Shown here in pieces: positions 39,314 to 51,769 of a stretch of DNA of 64,000 nucleotides. The stretch is taken from NCBI GenBank assembly GCA_948099385.1, contig CANUEZ040000196.1, positions 603,001 to 667,000 of the forward strand. The letters run 5' to 3'. The notes below the pieces were generated by a model. That model was not told where the DNA came from. It worked only from the letters and a program-made list of their open reading frames with translations, and did no database searches. Within the stretch, counting starts at the first letter, position 1. Each line of letters starts with the position of its first letter. The stretch is from Fasciola hepatica (Eukaryota; Platyhelminthes; Trematoda; Plagiorchiida; Fasciolidae). A program made the translations under genes and the position numbers.

Positions 39314-41157
39314 TTCGCTTCAAATTTGACTGGTAAGAACCAGCTTCGCGCACACCGATCCACTCCTATGATGGATGACTTCTCTGTAGGGGCCTGAGTA
39401 CAACCAACGCATTCCCAAATGAACAACCTACACAGCTTCCTTACTATGCATGCAATTGTTTAGTAGTACGAGATTAGATCAGATCAGATTAGATTTGTAT
39501 AATATGATTGATCATGCAGCTTGAACGCTCAACTGAGCATTGAAATCCATGGAAGCACTGTACAGCTGTTTCATCCTCTAAGGGATTCGACTCATCAGCA
39601 GTGCACATCGACCGACAAACACACGGGCACTCCAACAACCGGTGAACCATTGTGAATCGAACAACTTAACAACACAAGGCTATCCGGGATGGCTCTCAAT
39701 GCTTTGTCCAACATCTACACTACATGATATAGCACCCTTCCCAAACTCGCTTCAAATTTGAATGGTAAGAACCAGCTTCGCGCACACCGATCCACTCCTA
39801 TGATGGATGACTTCTCTGTAGGGGCCTAAGTACAACCAACGCATTCCCAAATGAACAACCTACACAGCTTCCTTACTATGCATGCAATTGATTAGTAGTA
39901 CGAGATTAGATTAGATCACATTAGATTTGTATAATATGATTGATCATGCAGCTTGAAAACTCAACTGAGCATTGAAATCCATGGAAGCACTGTACAGCTG
40001 TTTCATCCTCTAAGGGACTCGACTCATCAGCAGTGCACATCGATCGACAAACACACGGGCACTCCAACAACCGGTGAACCATTGTGAATCGAACAACTTA
40101 ACAACACAAGGCTATCCGGGATGGCTCTCAACGCTTTGTTCAACATCTACACTACATGATATAGCACCCTTCCCAAACTCGCTTCAAATTTGAATGGTAA
40201 GAACCAGCTTCGCGCACACCGATCGACTCCTATGATGGATGATTTCTCTGTAGGCGCCTAAGTACAACCAACGCATTCCCAAATGAACAACCTACACAGC
40301 TTCCTTACTATGCATGCAATTGATTAGTAGTACGAGATTAGATTAGATCAGATCAGATTAGATTTGTATAATATGATTGATCATGCAGCTTGAACGCTCA
40401 ACTGAGCATTGAAATCCATGGAAGCACTGTACAGCTGTTTCATCCTCTAAGGGACTCGACTCATCAGCAGTGCACATCGACCGACAAACACACGGGCACT
40501 CCAACAACCGGTGAACCATTGTGAATCGAACAACTTAACAACACAAGGCTATCCGGGATGGCTCTCAACGCTTTGTTCAACATCTACACTACATGATATA
40601 GCACCCTTCCCAAACTCGCTTTAAATTTGAATGGTAAGAACCAGCTTCGCGCACACCGATCGACTCCTATGATGGATGACTTCTCTGTAGGGGCCTAAGT
40701 ACAACCAACGCATTCCCAAATGAACAACCTACACAGCTTCCATACTATGCATGTAATTGATTAGTAGTACGAGATTAGATCAGATTAGATTAGATTAGAT
40801 TTGTATAATATGATTGATCATGCAGCTTGAACGCTCAACTGAGCATTGAAATCCATGGAAGCACTGTACAGCTGTTTCATCCTCTAAGGGACTCGCCTCA
40901 TCAGCAGTGCACATCGACCGAGCCACCACGGGCACTCCAACAACCGGTGAACCATCGTGAATTGAAAAACTTAAGATCAGAATGCTATCCGGGATGGCTC
41001 TCAACGCTTTGTTCAACATCTACACTACATGATATAGCACCCTTCCCAAACTCGCTTCAAATTTGAATGGTAAGAACCAGCTTCGCGCACACCGATCCAC
41101 TCCTATGATGGATGTCTTCTCTGTAGGGGCCTAAGTACAACCAACGCATTCCCAAAT
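39314..41157. repeat. Segmental duplication, right copy (partner 31927-33765)
   Basis: Right copy of the A-B-C-D block. It differs at a few sites, for example TTAAGATCAG for TTAAGAACAG near 40972-40981 and the linker at 40336-40365. Confidence 0.88.
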
Positions 41158-44100
41158 GAACAACCTACACAGCTTCCTTACTATGCATGCAATTGATTAG
41201 TAGTACGAGATTTGATTAGATTAGATTAGATTTGTATAATATGATTGATCATGCAGCTTGAACGCTCAACTGAGCATTGAAATCCATGGAAGCACTGTAC
41301 AGCTGTTTCATCCTCTAAGGGACTCGACTCATCAGCAGTGCACATCGACCGACAAACACACGGGCACTCCAACAACCGGTGAACCATTGTGAATCGAACA
41401 ACTTAACAACACAAGGCTATCCGGGATGGCTCTCAACGCTTTGTTCAACATCTACACTACATGATATAGCACCCTTCCCAAACTCGCTTCCAATTTGAAT
41501 GGTAAGAACCAGATTCGCGCACACCGATCGACTCCTATGATGGATGACTTCTCTGTAGGGGCCTAAGTACAACCAACGCATTCCCAAATGAACAACCTAC
41601 ACAGCTTCCTTACTATGCATGCAATTGATTAGTAGTACGAGATTAGATTAGATTAGATTAGATTTGTATAATATGATTGATCATGCAGCTTGAACGCTCA
41701 ACTGAGCATTGAAATCCATGGAAGCACTGTACAGCTGTTTCATCCTCTAAGGGACTCGCCTCATCAGCAGTGCACATCGACCGAGCCACCACGGGCACTC
41801 CAACAACCGGTGAACCATCGTGAATTGAAAAACTTAAGAACAGAATGCTATCCGGGATGGCTCTCAACGCTTTGTTCAACATCTACATTACATCATATAT
41901 AGAAACCTTCCCAAACTCGCTTCAAATTTGAATGGTAAGAACCAGCTTCGCGCACACCGATCCACTCCTATGATGGATGTCTTCTCTGTAGGGGCCTAAG
42001 TACAACCAACGCATTCCCAAATGAACAACCTACACAGCTTCCTTACTATGCATGCAATTGATTAGTAGTACGAGATTAGATTAGATCAGATAAGATCAGA
42101 TTTGTATAATATGATTGATCATGCAGCTTGAACGCTCAACTGAGCATTGAAATCCATGGAAGCACTGTACAGCTGTTTCATCCTCTAAGGGACTCGACTC
42201 ATCAGCAGTGCACATCGACCGACAAACACACGGGCACTCCAACAACCGGTGAACCATTGTGAATCGAACAACTTAACAACACAAGGCTATCCGGGAAGGC
42301 TATCAGCGCTTTGTTCAACATCTACACTACATGATATAGCACCCTTCCCAAACTCGCTATAAATTTGATTGGTAAGAACCAGCTTCGCGCACACCGATCG
42401 ACTCCTATGATGGATGACTTCTCTGTAGGGGCCTGAGTACAACCAACGCATTCCCAAATGAACATCCTACACAGCTTCCTTACTATGCATGCAATTGATT
42501 AGTAGTACGAGATTAGATCAGATCAGATTAGATTTGTATAATATGATTGATCATGCAGCTTGAACGCTCAACTGAGCATTGAAATCCATGGAAGCACTGT
42601 ACAGCTGTTTCATCCTCTAAGGGAATCGACTCATCAGCAGTGCACATCGACCGACAAACACACGGGCACTCCAACAACCGGTGAACCATTGTGAATCGAA
42701 CAACTTAACAACACAAGGCTATCCGGGTTGGCTCTCAATGCTTTGTCCAACATCTACACTACATGATATAGCACCCTTCCCAAACTCGCTTCAAATTTGA
42801 ATGGTAAGAACCAGATTCGCGCACACCGATCGACTCCTATGATGGATGACTTCTCTGTAGGGGCCTAAGTACAACCAACGCATTCCCAAATGAACAACCT
42901 ACACAGCTTCCTTACTATGCATGCAATTGATTAGTAGTACGAGATTAGATTAGATCAGATTAGATTTGTATAATATGATTGATCATGCAGCTTGAAAACT
43001 CAACTGAGCATTGAAATCCATGGAAGCACTGTACAGCTGTTTCATCCTCTAAGGGACTCGACTCATCAGCAGTGCACATCGACCGACAAACACACGGGCA
43101 CTCCAACAACCGGTGAACCATTGTGAATCGAACAACTTAACAACACAAGGCTATCCGGGATGGCTCTCAACGCTTTGTTCAACATCTACACTACATGATA
43201 TAGCACCCTTCCCAAACTCGCTTCAAATTTGAATGGTAAGAACCAGCTTCGCGCACACCGATCGACTCCTATGATGGATGACTTCTCTGTAGGCGCCTAA
43301 GTACAACCAACGCATTCCCAAATGAACAACCTACACAGCTTCCATACTATGCATGCAATTGATTAGTAGTACGAGATTAGATCAGATCAGATTAGATTTG
43401 TATAATATGATTGATCATGCAGCTTGAACGCTCAACTGAGCATTGAAATCCATGGAAGCACTGTACAGCTGTTTCATCCTCTAAGGGACTCGACTCATCA
43501 GCAGTGCACATCGACCGAGCCCCCACGGGCACTCCAACAACCGGTGAACCATTGTGAATCGAACAACTTAGCAACACAATGCTATCCGGGATGGCTATCA
43601 ACGCTTTGTTCAACATCTACACTACATGATATAGCACCCTTCCCAAACTCGCTTCAAATTTGAATGGTAAGAACCAGCTTCGCGCACACCGATCGACTCA
43701 TATGATGGATGACTTCTCTGTAGGGGCCTGAGTACAACCAACGCATTCCCAAATGAACAACCTACACAGCTTCCTTACTATGCATGCAATTGATTAGTAG
43801 TACGAGATTAGATCAGATCAGATTAGATTTGTATAATATGATTGATCATGCAGCTTGAACGCTCAACTGAGCATTGAAATCCATGGAAGCACTGTACAGC
43901 TGTTTCATCCTCTAAGGGACTCGACTCATCAGCAGTGCACATCGACCGAGCCCACACGGGCACCCCAACAACCGGTGAACCATTGTGAATCGAACAACTT
44001 AACAACACAAGGCTATCCGGGATGGCATCCAACGCTTTGTTCAACATCTACACTACATGATATAGCACCCTTCCCAAACTCGCTTCAAATTTGAATGGTA

Positions 44101-45145
44101 AGAACCAGCTTCGCGCACACCGATCCACTCCTATGATGGATGACTTCTCTGTAGGGGCCTGAGTACAACCAACGCATACCCAAATGAACAACCTACACAG
44201 CTTCCTTACTATGCATGCAATTGAATAGTAGTACGAGATTAGATCAGATCAGATTAGATTTGTATAATATGATTGATCATGCAGCTTGAACGCTCAACTG
44301 AGCATTGAAATCCATGGAAGCACTGTACAGCTGTTTCATCCTCTAAGGGACTCGACTCATCAGCAGTGCACATCGACCGACAAACACACGGGCACTCCAA
44401 CAACCGGTGAACCATTGTGAATCGAACAACTTAACAACACAAGGCTCTCCGGGATGGCTATCAACGCTTTGTTCAACATCTACACTACATGATATAGCAC
44501 CCTTCCCAAACTCGCTTCAAATTTGAATGGTAAGAACCAGCTTCGCGCACACCGATCCACTCCTATGATGGATGACTTTTCTGTACGGGCCTGAGTACAA
44601 CCAACGCATTCCCAAATGAACAACCTACACAGCTTCCTTACTATGCATGCAATTGATTATTAGTACGAGTTAAGATTAGATCAGATCAGATTAGATTTGT
44701 ATAATATGATTGATCATGCAGCTTGAACGCTCAACTGAGCATTGAAATCCATGGAAGCACTGTACAGCTGTTTCATCCTCTAAGGGACTCGACTCATCAG
44801 CAGTGCACATCGACCGAGCCCCAACGGGCACTCCAACAACCGGTGAACCATTATGAATCGAACAACTTAACAACACAAGGCTATCCGGGATGGCTATCAA
44901 CGCTTTGTTCAACATCTACACTACATGATATAGCACCCTTCCCAAACTCGCTTCAAATTTGAATGGTAAGAACCAGCTTCGCGCACACCGATCCACTCCT
45001 ATGATGGATGACTTCTCTGTAGGGGCCTAAGTACAACCAACGCATTCCCAAATGAACAACCTACACAGTTTCCTTACTATGCACGCAATTGCTAAGTAGT
45101 ACGAGATTAGATCAGATCAGATTAGATTTGTATAATATGATTGAT

Positions 45146-46869
45146 CATGCAGCTTGAACGCTCAACTGAGCATTGAAATCCATGGAAGCACTGTACAGCT
45201 GTTTCATCCTCTAAGGGACTCGACTCATCAGCAGTGCACATCGACCGAGCCCCCACGGGCACTCCAACAACCGGTGAACCATTGTGAATCGAACAATTTA
45301 ACAACACAAGGCTATCCGGGATGGCTATCAACGCTTTGTCCAACATCTACACTACATGATAAAGCACCCTTCCCAAACTCGCTTCAAATTTGAATGGTAA
45401 GAACCAGCTTCGCGCACACCGATCCACTCCTATGATGGATGACTTCTCTGTAGGGGCCTGAGTACAACCAACGCATTCCCAAATGAACAACTTACACAGC
45501 TTCCTTACTATGCATGCAATTGATTAGTAGTACGAGATGAGATCAGATTAGATTAGATTTTTATAACATGATTGCTCATGCAGCTTGAAAACTCAACTGA
45601 GCATTGAAATCCATGGCAGCACTGTACAGCTGTTTCATCCTCTAAGGGACTCGACTCATCAGCAGTGCACATCGACCGAGCCCCCACGGGCACTCCAACA
45701 ACCGGTGAACCATTGTGAATCGAACAACTTAACAACACAAGGCTATCCGGGATGGCTATCAACGCTTTGTTCAACATCTACACTACATGATATAGCACCC
45801 TTCCCAAACTCGCTTCAAATTTGAATGGTAAGAACCAGCTTCGCGCACACCGATCGACTCCTATCATGGATGACTTCTCTGTAGGGGCCTAAGTACAACC
45901 AACGCATTCCCAAATGAACAACCTACACAGCTTCCTTACTATGCATGCAATTGATTAGTAGTACGAGATTAGATCAGATTAGATTAGATTTGTATAATAT
46001 GATTGATCATGCAGCTTGAACGCTCAACTGAGCATTGAAATGGATGGAAGCACTGTACAGCTGTTTCATCTTCTAAGGGACTCGACTCATCAGCAGTGCA
46101 CATCGACCGAGCCCCCACGGGCACTCCAACAACCGGTGAACCATTGTGAATCGAACAATTTAACAACACAAGGCTATCCGGGATGGCTATCAACGCTTTG
46201 TCCAACATCTACACTACATGATAAAGCACCCTTCCCAAACTCGCTTCAAATTTGAATGGTAAGAACCAGCTTCGCGCACACCGATCCACTCCTATGATGG
46301 ATGACTTCTCTGTAGGGGCCTGAGTACAACCAACGCATTCCCAAATGAACAACTTACACAGCTTCCTTACTATGCATGCAATTGATTAGTAGTACGAGAT
46401 GAGATCAGATTAGATTAGATTTTTATAACATGATTGCTCATGCAGCTTGAAAACTCAACTGAGCATTGAAATCCATGGCAGCACTGTACAGCTGTTTCAT
46501 CCTCTAAGGGACTCGACTCATCAGCAGTGCACATCGACCGAGCCCCCACGGGCACTCCAACAACCGGTGAACCATTGTGAATCGAACAACTTAACAACAC
46601 AAGGCTATCCGGGATGGCTATCAACGCTTTGTTCAACATCTACACTACATGATATAGCACCCTTCCCAAACTCGCTTCAAATTTGAATGGTAAGAACCAG
46701 CTTCGCGCACACCGATCGACTCCTATCATGGATGACTTCTCTGTAGGGGCCTAAGTACAACCAACGCATTCCCAAATGAACAACCTACACAGCTTCCTTA
46801 CTATGCATGCAATTGATTAGTAGTACGAGATTAGATCAGATTAGATTAGATTTGTATAATATGATTGAT
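45146..46869. repeat. Tandem dimer duplication (862 bp x 2)
   Basis: Monomers 45146 and 45577 are repeated at 46008 and 46439. Shared rare states: AACAATTTAAC, TTTGTCCAAC, GATAAAGCACCC, AACTTACAC, the TTTTTATAACATGATTGCTC junction, CTTGAAAACTC, CCATGGCAGC and CTATCATGG. The monomers at 46008 and 46870 share GGATGG and CATCTTCTAAGG while 45146 does not, so the repeated unit starts inside monomer 45146 and a third copy begins at 46870. Confidence 0.9.
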
Positions 46870-47425
46870 CATGCAGCTTGAACGCTCAACTGAGCATTGA
46901 AATGGATGGAAGCACTGTACAGCTGTTTCATCTTCTAAGGGACTCGACTCATCAGCAGTGCACATCGACCGACAAACACACGGGCACTCCAACAACCGGT
47001 GAACCATTGTGAATCGAACAACTTAACAACACAAGGCTATCCGGGATGGCTATCAACGCTTTGTTCAACATCTACACTACATGATATAGCACCCTTCCCA
47101 AACTCGCTTCAAATTTGAATGGTAAGAACCAGCTTCGCGCACACCGATCGACTCCTATGATGGATGACTTCTCTGTAGGGGCCTAAGTACAACCAACGCA
47201 TTCCCAAATGAACAACTTACACAGCTTCCATACTATGCACGCAATTGATTAGTAGTACGAGATGAGTTCAGATTAGATTAGGTTTGTATAATATGATTGA
47301 TCATGCAGCTTGAACGCTCAACTGAGCATTGAAATGGATGGAAGCACTGTACAGCTGTTTCATCCTCTAAGGGACTCGACTCATCAGCAGTGCACATCGA
47401 CCGACAAACACACGGGCACTCCAAC

Positions 47426-47448
47426 AAAAGCGGAAACATAGCGAAAAG
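47426..47448. repeat. Diverged patch, copy 1
   Basis: AAAAGCGGAAACATAGCG and the next few bases replace the usual stretch containing ACCGGTGAACCATTG. Length is unchanged, but about nine substitutions fall within some 20 bases. ACCGGT and the B-box-like motif are both lost. Confidence 0.85.
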
Positions 47449-47777
47449 AACAACTTAACAACACAAGGCTATCCGGGATGGCTATCAACGCTTTGTTCAG
47501 CATCTACACTACATCATATATAGCACCCTTCCCAAACTCGCTTCGAATTTGAATGGTAAGAGCCAGCTTCGCGCACACCGATCCACTCCTATGATGGATG
47601 ACTTCTCTGTAGGGGCCTGAGTACAACCAACGCATTCCCAAATGAACAACCTACACAGCTTCCTTACTATGCACGCAATTGATTAGTAGTACGAGATGAG
47701 TTCAGATTAGATTAGGTTTGTATAATATGATTGATCATGCAGCTTGAACGCTCAACTGAGCATTGAAATGGATGGAA

Positions 47778-47827
47778 GCACTGTACAGCTGTTTCATCCT
47801 CTAAGGGACTCGACTCATTAGCAGTGC
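47778..47827 (-). ncRNA. Hammerhead copy with mutated core (CUAAUGA)
   Basis: The plus strand reads TCATTAG for TCATCAG, changing the core from CUGAUGA to CUAAUGA (G5 to A). G5 is a conserved core base needed for catalysis in the hammerhead family, so this copy should be inactive. It lies in one of the diverged-subfamily monomers. Confidence 0.75.
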
Positions 47828-47859
47828 ACATCGACCGACAAACACACGGGCACTCCAAC

Positions 47860-47882
47860 AAAAGCGGAAACATAGCGAAAAG
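47860..47882. repeat. Diverged patch, copy 2
   Basis: Identical to the first patch, in the next monomer. This monomer also carries the G5-to-A hammerhead core change. Confidence 0.85.
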
Positions 47883-48133
47883 AACAACTTAACAACACAA
47901 GGCTATCCGGGATGGCTATCCACGCTTTGTTCAACATCTACACTACATGATATAGCACCCTTCCCAAACTCGCTTCAAATTTGAATGGTAAGAACCAGCT
48001 TCGCGCACACCGATCCACTCCTATGATGGATGACTTCTCTGTAGGGGCCTAAGTACAACCAACGCATTCCCAAATGAACAACCTACACAGCTTCCTCACT
48101 ATGCATGCAATTGATTAGTAGTACGAGATTAGA

Positions 48134-48152
48134 TCAATTTAGAATATATTTG
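48134..48152. repeat. AT-rich linker variant TCAATTTAGAATATATTTG
   Basis: This replaces most of the pentamer run. The same 19-mer occurs at 2581-2599, 4764-4782 and 52021-52039; the last is 3887 bp (nine monomers) away and shares the following TATAATAGGATT. Confidence 0.85.
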
Positions 48153-49589
48153 TATAATAGGATTGATCATGCAGCTTGAACGCTCAACTGAGCATTGAAA
48201 TCCATGGAAGCACTGTACAGCTGTTTCATCTTCTAAGGGACTCGACTCATCAGCAGTGCACATCGACCGAGCCACCACGGGCACTCCAACAACCGGTGAA
48301 CAATTGTGAATCGAACAACTTAACAACACAAGGCTATCCGGGATGGCTCTCAACGCTTTGTTCAACATCTACACTACATGATATAGCACCCTTCCCAAAC
48401 TCGCTTCAAATTTGAATGGTAAGAACCAGATTCGCGCACAACGATCCACTCCTATGATGGATGACTTCTCTGTAGGGGCCTGAGTACAACCAACGCATTC
48501 CCAAATGCACAACCTACACAGCTTCCTTACTATGCATGCAATTGATTAGTAGTACGAGATTAGATCAGATCAGATTAGATTAGATTTGTATAATATGATT
48601 GATCATGCAGCTTGAACGCTCAACTGAGCATTGAAATGGATGGAAGCACTGTACAGCTGTTTCATCCTCTAAGGGACTCGACTCATCAGCAGTGCACATC
48701 GACCGACAAACACACGGGCACTCCAACAACCGGTGAACCATTGTGAATCGAACAACTTAACAACACAAGGCTATCCGGGATGGCTCTCAACGCTTTGTTC
48801 AACATCTACACTACATGATATAGCACACTTCCCAAACTCGCTATAAATTTGATTGGTAAGAACCAGCTTCACGCACACCGATCCACTCCTATGATGGATG
48901 ACTTCTCTGTAGGGGCCTAAGTACAACCAACGCATTCCCAAATGAACAACCTACACAGCTTCCTTACTATGCATGCAATTGATTAGTAGTACGAGATTAG
49001 ATCAGATTAGATTAGATTTGTATAATATGATTGATCATGCAGCTTGAACGCTCAACTGAGCATTGAAATCCATGGAAGCACTGTACAGCTGTTTCATCCT
49101 CTAAGGGACTCGACTCATCAGCAGTGCACATCGACCGACAAACACACGGGCACTCCAACAACCGGTGAACCATTGTGAATCGAACAACTTACCAACACAA
49201 GGCTATCCGGGATGGCTATCAACGCTTTGTTCAACATCTACACTACGTGATATAGCACTCTTCCCAAACTCGCTTCAAATTTGAATGGTAAGAACCAGCT
49301 TCGCGCACACCGATCGACTCCTATGATGGATGACTTCTCTGTAGGGGCCTAAGTACAACCAACGCATTCCCAAATGAACAACCTACACAGTTTCCTTACT
49401 ATGCACGCAATTGCTAAGTAGTACGAGATGAGTTTAGATTAGATTAGGTTTGTATTATGTGATTGATCATGCAGCTTGAACGCTCAACTGAGCATTGAAA
49501 TGGATGGAAGCACTGTACAGCTGTTTCATCCTCTAAGGGACTCGACTCATCAGCAGTGCACATCGACCGACAAACACACGGGCACTCCA

Positions 49590-49613
49590 AAAAACGCGGA
49601 AACGTAGCGAATC
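49590..49613. repeat. Diverged patch, related variant
   Basis: AAAAACGCGGAAACGTAGCG is related to the other patches but keeps GAATC after it, so it is a sister form or an intermediate. It is preceded by the matching linker form GATGAGTTTAGATTAG and by TGCACGCAATTG. Confidence 0.8.
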
Positions 49614-50290
49614 AAACAACTTAAGAACACGAGGCTATCCGGGATGGATCTCAACGCTTTGTTCAACATCTACACTACGTGATATAGCACCCTTCCCAAA
49701 CTCGCTTCAAATTTGAATGGTAAGAACCAGCTTCGCGCACACCGATCGACTCCTATCATGGATGAATTCTGTGTAGGGGCCTAAGTACAACCAACGCATT
49801 CCCAAATGAACAACCTACACAACTTCCTTACTTTGCATGCAATTGATTAGTAGTACGAGATTAGATCAGATCAGATTAGATTTGTATAATATGATTGATC
49901 ATGCAGCTTGAACGCTCAACTGAGCATTGAAATCCATGGAAGCACTGTACAGCTGTTTCATCCTCTAAGGGACTCGACTCATCAGCAGTGCACATCGACC
50001 GACAAACACACGGGCACTCCAACAACCGGTGAACCATTGTTAATCGAACAACTTAACAACACAAGGCTATCCGGGATGGCTTTCAACGCTTTGTTCAACA
50101 TCTACACTACATGATATAGCACCCTTCCCAAACTCGCTTCATATTTGAATGGTAAGAACCAGCTTCGTGCACACCGATCCACTCCTATGATGGATGACTT
50201 CTCTGTAGGGGCCTGAGTACAACCAACGCATTCCCAAATGAACAACCTACACAGCTTCCATACTATGCATGCAATTGATTAGTAGTACGA

Positions 50291-50310
50291 GATTAGATCA
50301 GATTAGATTT
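50291..50310. repeat. Shortest regular pentamer linker (four units)
   Basis: GATTA-GATCA-GATTA-GATTT closes the 427-bp monomer 49900-50326, one unit below the mode. Confidence 0.95.
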
Positions 50311-50368
50311 GTATAATATGATTGATCATGCAGCTTGAACGCTCAACTGAGCATTGAAATGGATGGAA

Positions 50369-50418
50369 GCACTGTACAACTGTTTCATCCTCTAAGGGAC
50401 TCGACTGATCAGCAGTGC
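50369..50418 (-). ncRNA. Hammerhead copy with mutated core (CUGAUCA)
   Basis: The plus strand has TGATCAG where TCATCAG is normal, so the core reads CUGAUCA (G8 to C). G8 acts in catalysis in the hammerhead family, so this copy is predicted to be dead. The stem III palindrome is also changed (plus-strand ACAACTGT for ACAGCTGT). Confidence 0.75.
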
Positions 50419-51664
50419 ACATCGACTGAGCCCCCACGGGCACTCCAACAACCGGTGAACCATTGTGAATCAAACAACTTAACAACACAAGGCTATCCGG
50501 GATGGCTCTCAACGCTTTGTTCAACATCTACACTACATGATATAGCACCCTTCCCAAACTCGCTTCAAATTTGAATGGTAAGAACCAGCTTCGCGCACAC
50601 CGATCCACTCCTATGATGGATGACTTCTCTGTAGGGGCCTAAGTACAACCAACGCATTCCCAAATGAACAACCTACACAGCTTCCCTACTATGCATGCAA
50701 TTGATTAGTAGTACGAGATTAGATCAGATTAGATTAGATTTGTATAATATGATTGATCATGCAGCTTGAACGCTCAACTGAGCATTGAAATCCATGGAAG
50801 CACTGTACAGCTGTTTCATCCTCTAAGGGACTCGACTCATCAGCAGTGCACATCGACCGACAAACACACGGGCACTCTAACAACCGGTGAACCATTGTGA
50901 ATCGAACAACTTAACAACACAAGGCTATCCGGGATGGATCCCAACGCTTTGTTCAACATCTACATTACTTCATATATTGAACCCTTCCAAGACTCGCTTC
51001 AAATTTGAATGGTAAGAACCAGCTTCGCGCACACCGATCCACTCCTATGATGGATGACTTCTCTGTAGGGGCCTGAGTACAACCAACGCATTCCCAAATG
51101 AACAACCTACACAGCTTCCTTACTATGCATGCAATTGATTAGTAGTACGAGATTAGATCAGATTAGATTGGATTTGTATAATATGATTGATCATGCAGCT
51201 TGAACGATCAACTGAGCATTGAAATCCATGGAAGCACTGTACAGCTGTTTCATCCTCTAAGGGACTCGACTCATCAGCAGTGCACATCGACTGAGCCCCC
51301 ACGGGCACTCCAAAAACGGGTGAACCATTGTGAATCGAACAACTTAACAACACAATGCTATCCGGGATGGCTCTCAATGCTTTGTTCAACATCTACACTA
51401 CATGATATAGCACCCTTCCCAAACTCGCTTCAAATTTGAATGGTAAGAACCAGCTTCGTGCACACCGATCCACTCCTATGATGGATGACTTCTCTGTAGG
51501 GGCCTGAGTACAACCAACGCATTCCCAAATGAACAACTTACACAGCTTCCTTACTATGCACGCAATTGATTAGTAGTACGAGATGAGTTCAGATTAGATT
51601 AGGTTTGTATAATATGATTGATCATGCAGCTTGAACGCTCAACTGAGCATTGAAATGGATGGAA

Positions 51665-51714
51665 GCACTGTACAGCTGTTTCATCCTCTAAGGGACTCGA
51701 CTCATTAGCAGTGC
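51665..51714 (-). ncRNA. Hammerhead copy with mutated core (CUAAUGA)
   Basis: Same G5-to-A core change as the copy 3887 bp upstream, in a monomer that also carries the diverged patch and is followed by the same unusual linker. The two are duplicates of one inactive parent. Confidence 0.75.
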
Positions 51715-51746
51715 ACATCGACCGACAAACACACGGGCACTCCAAC

Positions 51747-51769
51747 AAAAGCGGGAACATAGCGAAAAG
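51747..51769. repeat. Diverged patch, copy 4
   Basis: Same as the first two, with GCGGGAAC in place of GCGGAAAC. The monomer repeats the CUAAUGA core of 47736 and is followed by the same TCAATTTAG linker, 3887 bp on. Confidence 0.85.

Larger units (their letters stand above)
32126..43415. repeat. Array segment 7 (26 monomers, nested higher-order structure)
   Basis: Monomer starts: 32126, 32558, 32990, 33427, 33863, 34300, 34739, 35176, 35612, 36049, 36488, 36920, 37351, 37788, 38219, 38650, 39082, 39513, 39945, 40382, 40819, 41250, 41682, 42120, 42552, 42984. Five recognisable monomer types follow one another: A (TTTGTCCAAC), B (CTTGAAAACTC with TAGGCGCC), C (CTTTAAATTT with TGTAATTG), D (GAGCCACC with AACAGAATGC) and E (GGGAAGGCTATCAGC with GAACATCC). 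The order A-B-C-D-E starts at 32126, A-B-C-D at 39513, and D-E-A-B at 41682. Confidence 0.88.
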
